Positions 1-4,733 of a stretch of DNA of 5,874 nucleotides are shown here, one piece after another. Origin of the DNA: Deltaproteobacteria bacterium (GTDB lineage Bacteria; Desulfobacterota; Dissulfuribacteria; Dissulfuribacterales; QOAL01); assembly GCA_026996955.1 (NCBI GenBank), contig JALWJV010000346.1, forward strand, positions 1-5,874, in the 5' to 3' direction. Each line of letters starts with the position of its first letter. Within the stretch, counting starts at the first letter, position 1. The position numbers were made by a program, and so were the translations under genes. The notes under the pieces are model-generated. The model was not told the DNA's origin and searched no databases. It worked only from the letters and a program-made list of their open reading frames with translations.

Positions 1-2
1 TT

Positions 3-161
3 ATTAACCTGGGTAAAGAGCCTGTTGAAATACAGCCAGGTGAACGGATAGCGCAGATGGTGCTTTCAAGGGTGTGGCAGGTGGAATGGGAGGAGGTAGA
101 GGAGCTTTCGGCTACCCGGCGTGGAGAGGGCGGTTTCGGGCATACAGGCAGCTCGGTGTGA
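3..161 (+). CDS. dut: dUTP diphosphatase (dUTPase), C-terminal fragment cut by the window edge
   Basis: The trimeric dUTPase hydrolyses dUTP to dUMP and pyrophosphate in the cytosol. This keeps uracil out of DNA and supplies dUMP for thymidylate synthesis. Only the last 52 residues are present; the frame is open at the left edge. Two family motifs are visible. Motif IV is PGERIAQMV at about residues 12-20 of the fragment. Motif V, the flexible glycine-rich arm that closes over the nucleotide in the neighbouring subunit's active site, is RGEGGFGHTG at about residues 40-49. The protein ends three residues after motif V (SSV), which is a normal place for this family to stop. The catalytic motifs I-III lie outside the window. 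The gene converges on flaG with about 59 nt between stop codons and has no functional link to the flagellar genes; it marks the edge of that cluster. The assignment is secure from motif V alone. Confidence 0.95.
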   Translation: MNLGKEPVEIQPGERIAQMVLSRVWQVEWEEVEELSATRRGEGGFGHTGSSV

Positions 162-173
162 AATTTGGCGGTG

Positions 174-197
174 AGTGCATTTAGAAAGGCACTTTTT
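174..197 (+). terminator. Possible rho-independent terminator after dut
   Basis: AGTGC (174-178) pairs with GCACT (189-193), and the loop may add two A-T pairs. The right arm runs straight into a T-run (193-197). The stem is short and AT-containing, so termination would be weak to moderate. It lies 12 nt past the dut stop, in the gap where dut and flaG converge. Read on the minus strand the hairpin has no T-run after it, so it does not look like a good terminator for flaG. Confidence 0.45.
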
Positions 198-220
198 GGG
201 TTCTATACTCTTGAGCGGTT

Positions 221-688
221 TTATATTTTCTTGTCAAAAAGCACCCCGCTCATCTCTTTAAGTTTTTCTGCAAGGTCCAGAAGTTCTTCAGGCGGCAGTT
301 GTTTGATTACCTCTCCAGTGTCCTGATCAATGATTTTTACAACAGTCCTGCCTGTATCTTCGTGCACAGAAAATTCCAAACGGTTGTGCTTTATTTCTTC
401 CAGTGTATTTTTAAGTTCTTGAATAACCTCTTCGCTGTTTTTTTTGTTTGAGGCCTGCTGCGTCTGTTCAGAGGCTCCGTTATCAGTCTGTTGAGACGCC
501 TGTACCATGTTCCCTGCAGTGGCTTGTGCACTATCTGAAGCTGTTCTCAGAAGCTTGATTCCGGTTCCGGGCGGGGAACTGTTACTGTCATTGCCAGCCC
601 TTCGTTTCTCCTGTCCGGCGGGTGTATCTGCCTGCCTGACCTGAGACGGCTGGTATTTTACTGCATTTGCAGCATCACTGATTATCAT
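221..688 (-). CDS. flaG: Flagellar protein FlaG
   Basis: A 155-residue member of the FlaG family, whose members influence flagellar filament length or assembly in several polarly flagellated bacteria; the exact molecular role is not well defined. Two parts can be seen. Residues 1-82 are polar, rich in Gln, Ser, Ala and Asn, and probably disordered. Residues 85-152 are the conserved FlaG domain: a helix (EEVIQELKNTLEEIK), then a strand-rich segment NRLEFSVHEDTGRTVVKIID, the hallmark DTGEVIKQLPPEE around 123-135, and a final helix. The domain ends close to the C-terminus, as is usual for FlaG. The start is supported by GGAG (complement of 696-699) seven bases before the ATG. It is the last gene of the minus-strand run, 41 nt after the fliT-like gene, and is probably co-transcribed with it. 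No signal peptide or membrane segment is visible. Confidence 0.9.
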   Translation of the reverse strand: MIISDAANAVKYQPSQVRQADTPAGQEKRRAGNDSNSSPPGTGIKLLRTASDSAQATAGNMVQASQQTDNGASEQTQQASNKKNSEEVIQELKNTLEEIKHNRLEFSVHEDTGRTVVKIIDQDTGEVIKQLPPEELLDLAEKLKEMSGVLFDKKI

Positions 689-729
689 GACTTAACTCCA
701 TTTAAACCAAGTTTGAAATTTTTGTTCTT

Positions 730-1035
730 TTATACAGCTGTCTGTGTGGCATACTGTTGCAGAGCATATTTCTGATTTGCTAACCGCTGCATTTGCCCTT
801 TTAATCTGGCACGTTCATCAGCTATTATTTTTACGCACTGCATTTCAAGTTTAAGTGTATCTTCAAGGATCTGGACTGCCTGTTCCGACTCCGGCCAGCC
901 TGAATCCTCAAAGCGGGCAAACAGAAGGTTTCGTTCCTCCATCAATGGTGCCAGCTTTTCCTGATCATATCCGGTCCTGAGGGCATTAAGAACAGTCCTT
1001 GTTATTTCATTATACCGCAGATAATCCTGTATCAT
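730..1035 (-). CDS. fliT: Small helical flagellar protein, FliT-like chaperone (start uncertain)
   Basis: A 101-residue, almost entirely helical and charged protein when started at the ATG ending at 1035. FliT family proteins are export chaperones that bind the cap protein FliD in the cytosol, and in enterics also restrain FlhDC. The assignment rests on position directly after fliD-fliS, on size (about 100-120 residues), and on the pattern of an N-terminal helix (IQDYLRYNEITRTVLNALR) followed by a PLMEERNLLFARFE segment. FliT sequences are poorly conserved, so a generic small flagellar protein is possible. Start choice: the frame stays open upstream to an ATG at 1122 (130 residues), with another ATG at 1071, but those starts overlap the end of fliS by up to 83 bases and encode a low-complexity segment without a good Shine-Dalgarno. 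The ATG at 1035 begins 4 nt after the fliS stop, suggesting translational coupling; its own ribosome site is also weak (GGG about 10 bases upstream). Confidence 0.6.
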   Translation of the reverse strand: MIQDYLRYNEITRTVLNALRTGYDQEKLAPLMEERNLLFARFEDSGWPESEQAVQILEDTLKLEMQCVKIIADERARLKGQMQRLANQKYALQQYATQTAV

Positions 1036-1039
1036 TGCC

Positions 1040-1510
1040 TTAATACCCGGCAGCCGCCTGCAGAGGCTCATTTCGGCTCTGGGCTGTTGCAGACCCCTGT
1101 CTGTTTTCTGGGGCAGTGCCATTATGCCCGTTCTGCTCTCTTCTTATCTCAGACCATGCCTGGCCAAGGGGCTTCATGATGTTTACAACTTCATCTATTA
1201 ACTGAACGTCATTCTTTACATTTGCCATGAGAAGTCTGTTGGTTGCAAATGAGTAGAGATCGTACAGGTTCTCGGCAATCTCTCCGCCCTTTTCCATGTC
1301 AAGGGATGCCTGAAGCTCACCGATTATCGCAAGTGCATGCCCAAGTTTTTCACCTTTAATGGCTGTCTGCCCCTTTTCAATGGCATCCTTGGCTGCAACA
1401 AGTGAGCGTTCCATAGCCTGGTACAGTCTCTCTATTATCGCAGCAGGAGAGAGTGTCAGGATGTCATTCTGCTGGTAAGCCTTGTACATGTTGTTTGGCC
1501 TGGCATACAT
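1040..1510 (-). CDS. fliS: Flagellin export chaperone FliS
   Basis: FliS is a cytosolic four-helix-bundle chaperone that binds the C-terminal D0 region of flagellin. It prevents premature polymerisation and delivers flagellin to the FlhA export gate. The 156-residue protein shows the family pattern: YKAYQQNDILTLSPAAIIERLYQA near the N-terminus (residues 9-32), the helix with ALAIIGELQASLDMEKGGEIAENL (about 59-82), then LYDLYSFATNRLLMANVKND (82-101). The last 30 residues (127-156) are polar, rich in Gly, Asn, Gln and Ala, and extend beyond the usual core length of roughly 125-135. The start at 1510 has AAGGA about 12 bases upstream, straddling the fliD stop. A second ATG seven codons in (position 1489) is a possible alternative. 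Only 9 nt separate it from fliD, so the two are surely in one transcript. Confidence 0.94.
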   Translation of the reverse strand: MYARPNNMYKAYQQNDILTLSPAAIIERLYQAMERSLVAAKDAIEKGQTAIKGEKLGHALAIIGELQASLDMEKGGEIAENLYDLYSFATNRLLMANVKNDVQLIDEVVNIMKPLGQAWSEIRREQNGHNGTAPENRQGSATAQSRNEPLQAAAGY

Positions 1511-1519
1511 GGTCTTTTT

Positions 1520-2938
1520 TTATCCTTTTCGTGAAATATAGGAGTTTATGTTTGAAATAGAAGAAAGTTGCTGTTCCAGCCGGGACGCCGTGTCCTGGTA
1601 CTGTGCCATCATGAGTTCAAGGTTATTAAACTGCTTGCGTAAATTTTCTTCACGCTTTGCAAAGCGCACTTCCATCTGTTCTATGCGGTCCTCAATATCG
1701 TCTATTGAATCCTGCATGCCCTTTTCCTTTGCTGACAGGATTCCTGTGGAACTCTTGAGGTATCCATCAAGGAAGTTATACATCTTCACCGCAATGCCTT
1801 CGTTGCCTGTTTCATCAGACGTAAAGAAGGTGGCAACATCATCAGGATGTGCCTCCATTGCGCTGTTCAGCTTGTCCTTGTCAAGGCTCAAATGCCCGCT
1901 GTCATCTATCTCAATCCCCAGTCTGCTGAGGCTGTTAACGGAACTGTCAACACCATCAACACCCTGGTAAATCATGGAAGAAAGGGACTGTGCTATTCTG
2001 CTTACCGTACTGTCACCAAGAAGCGTGCCGTTTGTTGCCTGATCCCCGTTGTATGCAGTCTGCTCTGCAAGTGTATCAATCAATGCGTTGTAACTTTCAA
2101 TAAAACTGTTCAGTTTTTTTGTAAGACCCTTGTAGTTTTTGGTAGAGCTTACTGAAACTGTCTTGGCAGGATCAGCGTCTTTTAAGGTGATGGTTATTCC
2201 ATCAATGAGATCATCGATTTCATTGGTGGAACGTACTATATTGGAAATCCCATTTACCGTAAGAACTGCGTCAGCCGCAGCCTGTGTCTCAGTAAGGGTC
2301 TGGGCTGCAGGATCTGTGTATATTGATGACAGACCTGCATTGTCCGTATTAACACCGTCATCATCCTGCATGGTAAGATTGATGGTGTTGGACGCGCCGG
2401 TTTCTTTGCTTTGAAGCGTAAGGTAGTAGCTGGTTCCGTCATATATGACACCAGCAGTGACATCAGCATCGCTGTCATTTATGGCCTGTGCAATACCCGC
2501 CAGTGTGTTGTGGTCGCTGTCTATGGTAATGTCAACCGCGTCATTGCTCCCAACCTGTATTGTCAGGGTTCCGGTTCCAACCTCAGTATCTGATGCTGAA
2601 AATGCAGCACCTCTCACATGCTGTTCACTGGCAAGGCTGTTTACGATAATATTGTAGTTGCCGGGTTGAACATCATCCCCGGCGGAAACCTTGAGTATAT
2701 CCGTGTCACTGGATGTGGCGCTGTATGAGATGAAATCATCAGAGGACTTTAATGCGCTGACAGCAGATTTGAGGTCAGACATGGAACTTTTTACCACGCC
2801 AAGCGCGGTAATTTTTGCCTGGTACGCCGCCTCTTTCTGCTGCAGGAGCATTACCGGACGCCGCTCCAGGCTCATCAATTGAGATATGATGGAGTCTGTG
2901 TCAAGCCCGGACATGAGTCCTGATACGCCTAAACCCAT
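1520..2938 (-). CDS. fliD: Flagellar filament cap protein FliD (hook-associated protein 2)
   Basis: FliD is exported through the flagellar channel and forms the cap at the filament tip, where it folds and inserts incoming flagellin; it can also act as an adhesin. The 472-residue protein is full length for the family. Residues 1-110 are the N-terminal D0/D1 region, with the typical opening VSGLMSGLDTDSIISQLMSLE and a coiled-coil stretch to about residue 65. Residues 123-178 contain a flagellin hook IN-type repeat (GTLTIQVG...LAGIAQAIND...YYLTLQSKETG). Residues 222-455 are the FliD C-terminal region, including ADAVLTVNGI, the segment GLTKKLNSFIESYNALID, and LGIEIDDSGHLSLDKDKL. Residues 402-462 are a heptad-like coiled coil that ends the protein, as expected for D0. 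The start is supported by AGAGG (complement of 2946-2950) seven bases before the ATG. It follows fliC by 82 nt with a hairpin between them, and it abuts fliS. Confidence 0.96.
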   Translation of the reverse strand: MGLGVSGLMSGLDTDSIISQLMSLERRPVMLLQQKEAAYQAKITALGVVKSSMSDLKSAVSALKSSDDFISYSATSSDTDILKVSAGDDVQPGNYNIIVNSLASEQHVRGAAFSASDTEVGTGTLTIQVGSNDAVDITIDSDHNTLAGIAQAINDSDADVTAGVIYDGTSYYLTLQSKETGASNTINLTMQDDDGVNTDNAGLSSIYTDPAAQTLTETQAAADAVLTVNGISNIVRSTNEIDDLIDGITITLKDADPAKTVSVSSTKNYKGLTKKLNSFIESYNALIDTLAEQTAYNGDQATNGTLLGDSTVSRIAQSLSSMIYQGVDGVDSSVNSLSRLGIEIDDSGHLSLDKDKLNSAMEAHPDDVATFFTSDETGNEGIAVKMYNFLDGYLKSSTGILSAKEKGMQDSIDDIEDRIEQMEVRFAKREENLRKQFNNLELMMAQYQDTASRLEQQLSSISNINSYISRKG

Positions 2939-2968
2939 AAGAAAACCTCTTTGATTTCAGTGGATAAT

Positions 2969-2998
2969 ACCAGGAGGCGGCTTTCACCGCCCCCTGGT
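2969..2998 (-). terminator. Strong hairpin between fliC and fliD (partial terminator or mRNA-stabilising stem)
   Basis: ACCAGGAGGCGG (2969-2980) and CCGCCCCCTGGT (2987-2998) form a 12-bp stem with one internal mismatch around a six-base loop. It begins 22 nt after the fliC stop, in the direction of fliC transcription. The bases that follow on the minus strand (ATTATCC) are not a proper T-run, so full rho-independent termination is doubtful. A leaky terminator or a 3' stabilising stem, giving more flagellin than cap mRNA, fits this position. The stem itself is unmistakable; its role is inferred. Confidence 0.6.
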
Positions 2999-3020
2999 TA
3001 TATAATGTCTTGGTTATTGG

Positions 3021-4529
3021 TTACTGAAGAAGTGTCAATGCTGCCTGTGGCAGTGTGTTTGCCTGTGCAAGCATTGCAGTACCAGACTGCTGCAGGATCT
3101 GTGCCCTGGTCATGTTGGCTGTTTCCGCTGCAAAGTCAGCATCCATAATACGAGACCTGGCTGCAGATATATTTTCAGAAACATTCATGAGGTTTGAGAT
3201 GGTTGACTCAAAACGGTTCTGAACAGCACCCAGATCAGCTCTCAGGTCGTCAATATAGGAAAGCGCTCCATCAATGACGTTAATGGCGGCATTTGCCCCA
3301 TTCTGGGTTCCTACGTCAACTTCACTTACTTTTTCAAGACTTGAAGAGTATGCAGTATCTGCAGCAGTAACGAGATCTGATGCAACATTACTGGTAACTG
3401 TGTAGTTTTTGGCTGAATCAAAAACTACTGTGCCGCCGACGGTGGCACTGCCAGTACCTGTAACATTTACGGAATCTGTTGTTTCAGAACTTGAGGTATC
3501 CCATGTAGCGCCGGTGGCAAAATCGTCAGGATGTTTGATGCCGACGATGTCAAATGTCCTGCTACCAGAGGCCCCTTCGACTGTTATGTCATATCCTTCG
3601 GTATTCGTTAGAAGGATTGCGTCTTTGGAATCATTGAGAGTAGCCGTGACTCCTGTTTTCCCGGATACATCATTTATAGCCTTTGCAAGATCAGTCAGGT
3701 CATCAGTGTCTGATATCTGTGCACTAATTCGTATGGCGTCACTTTCATTCTGGCCATACATATCAAAAGCGACGGTGCCTGCACTGTTGACGTTATCAAT
3801 TTTGGCGTATGTCACAGCTGCAGCGTTAACTCCTGATGCGTCAGCCTTGTTATTAATTGCAGTGGCAATATCTCTTGCCGAATCACCGGCGCCAACAGTA
3901 ACGGAAGCCGTTCCAAGGGAACCCTCTATGGTGAGCGTCTGTGCTGCTACATTGTTGGTGGTACCGCTAACAGCATTTGAAATAGATCCGGAAGAATATA
4001 CAGTATTAAACCGATTGTAACCGATTTGGGTGGCACGGGTGTCACCCATCTGAACATTGATGATCTGGTTAGCCTCGGCTCCTACGTGAATTTTTGCATT
4101 ACCAAAGGTGCCATCAAGCAGTTTCTTGCCGTTAAATGCAGTAGTGTTGGCAATACGGTTAAGTTCGGCCTGGAGCTGAGATACTTCTTTCTGGAGACTT
4201 GCCCTGTCCGATGCGGTGTTGGTATCATTTGCAGATTGGACTGCAAGTTCTCTCATTCTCTGAAGTATATTGGTTGATTCCTGAAGTGCACCTTCAGCCG
4301 TTTGCGCCATTGAAATTCCATCATTGGCATTTCTAACAGCCTGATTTAAACCCCTGACCTGCGAGGTCATGCGGTCTGAGATGGCGAGACCTGCAGCGTC
4401 ATCCTTTGCGCTGTTGATTCTGAGTCCTGTGGAGAGTCTCTGAATGGAACGGGTGAGTGATTTGTTGGTGCCTACAAGGTTTCTCTGAGCGTTGAGTGAA
4501 GATACATTGGTATTAACAACTAGTGCCAT
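3021..4529 (-). CDS. fliC: Flagellin (filament subunit)
   Basis: This is the major subunit of the flagellar filament, secreted by the flagellar type III system. It is 502 residues long. Residues 1-140 are the conserved N-terminal D0/D1 (MALVVNTNVSSLNAQRNL, RLSTGLRINSAKDDAAGLAI, NANDGISMAQTAEGAL, LQRMRELAVQSAN). Residues 400-502 are the C-terminal D1/D0 (AINVIDGALSYIDDLRADLGA, QNRFESTISNL, and the end QANTLPQAALTLLQ). Between them lies a variable surface domain, about 175-400. It contains two flagellin IN-like repeats (about 196-245 and 266-320) and a Ser/Thr-rich stretch (341-365) that could accept O-linked glycans. The residues corresponding to the TLR5 contacts of Salmonella flagellin (R90, L94 and E114 without Met) are present here as R91, L95 and E115. 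The start has GGAGG (complement of 4538-4542) eight bases before the ATG. Transcription is predicted from the sigma-28 promoter at 4644-4671. A Maf-family gene is divergent from it. Confidence 0.97.
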   Translation of the reverse strand: MALVVNTNVSSLNAQRNLVGTNKSLTRSIQRLSTGLRINSAKDDAAGLAISDRMTSQVRGLNQAVRNANDGISMAQTAEGALQESTNILQRMRELAVQSANDTNTASDRASLQKEVSQLQAELNRIANTTAFNGKKLLDGTFGNAKIHVGAEANQIINVQMGDTRATQIGYNRFNTVYSSGSISNAVSGTTNNVAAQTLTIEGSLGTASVTVGAGDSARDIATAINNKADASGVNAAAVTYAKIDNVNSAGTVAFDMYGQNESDAIRISAQISDTDDLTDLAKAINDVSGKTGVTATLNDSKDAILLTNTEGYDITVEGASGSRTFDIVGIKHPDDFATGATWDTSSSETTDSVNVTGTGSATVGGTVVFDSAKNYTVTSNVASDLVTAADTAYSSSLEKVSEVDVGTQNGANAAINVIDGALSYIDDLRADLGAVQNRFESTISNLMNVSENISAARSRIMDADFAAETANMTRAQILQQSGTAMLAQANTLPQAALTLLQ

Positions 4530-4637
4530 GATATAATCCTCCGTGATTATTTGTTTGGGCTTTCCTTGCCCTGTATTTTTTTATAAGGGAAATTGGCTGA
4601 TTACCGAAAACCTCCTGTGCCCTAAATTTTCCCTTTT
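4530..4637 (-). promoter_or_regulatory. fliC 5' untranslated leader with predicted stem-loops
   Basis: If transcription starts about 7 bases after the sigma-28 -10 element (near 4637), the fliC mRNA has a leader of roughly 108 nt. Two inverted repeats lie in it. AAGGGAAATT (4585-4594) pairs with AATTTTCCCTT (4625-4635), with one bulged base; the 30-base loop holds a Shine-Dalgarno-like AGGAGG (complement of 4611-4616) that is not followed by a usable start codon. A second hairpin, GGGC/GCCC (4557-4560 and 4568-4571), has a seven-base loop and sits just upstream of the true ribosome site (4538-4542), which stays outside both stems. Pairing is read by eye; the start site is assumed, not mapped. 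Confidence 0.5.
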
Positions 4638-4643
4638 GTGTAT

Positions 4644-4671
4644 TTATCGGCACCATGTAGTATGGACTTTA
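4644..4671 (-). promoter_or_regulatory. Sigma-28 (FliA) promoter driving fliC and the downstream flagellar genes
   Basis: On the minus strand the -10 element GCCGATAA (complement of 4644-4651) matches the FliA consensus at all eight positions. A -35 element TAAAG begins at 4671 (complement of 4667-4671). TAAA and GCCGATAA are separated by 16 bases, one more than the usual 15. The site lies 115 bases upstream of the fliC start codon, in the direction expected for a late (class 3) flagellar operon. No comparable promoter was seen in the gaps before fliD, fliS, the fliT-like gene or flaG, so these probably depend on read-through from here. Confidence 0.85.
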
Positions 4672-4719
4672 ATTTTTTCTATTAAGCATGGGATGGCGTG
4701 ATGTATTATGAATCAGGTT

Positions 4720-4733
4720 AGGAGACACAGTTG
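4720..4733 (+). promoter_or_regulatory. Ribosome binding site and TTG start codon of the Maf-family gene
   Basis: AGGAG (4720-4724) lies six bases before TTG (4731-4733). An in-frame TAG stop at 4719-4721 overlaps the Shine-Dalgarno, so translation cannot begin further upstream. The next in-frame ATG is 92 codons downstream, inside the protein. TTG is therefore the only sensible start. Confidence 0.85.

Noticed and set aside
174..197. Bidirectional terminator serving both dut and flaG
   Set aside because: On the minus strand the hairpin is followed by GC-rich sequence and not by a T-run, so only the plus-strand reading is supported.
1548..2882. Several plus-strand open frames and one minus-strand alternative frame within fliD
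   Set aside because: All are short, Ser-rich and without ribosome sites, and lie inside the confident fliD frame.
3409..4020. 203-residue plus-strand open frame inside the flagellin gene
   Set aside because: Its sequence is a Ser/Val/Ala-rich mirror of the antisense flagellin codons, with no ribosome site and no family resemblance; the flagellin frame is certain.
4557..4571. Possible sigma-54 (-24/-12) promoter upstream of fliC, suggested by GG...GC
   Set aside because: The GG and GC are 9 rather than 10 bases apart and the flanks do not match the consensus; the palindromic GGGC/GCCC hairpin explains the pattern, and a much better sigma-28 promoter is nearby.
4611..4616. AGGAGG on the minus strand as the ribosome site of a leader peptide before fliC
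   Set aside because: No ATG, GTG or TTG follows at a workable distance, so no leader peptide can be supported.
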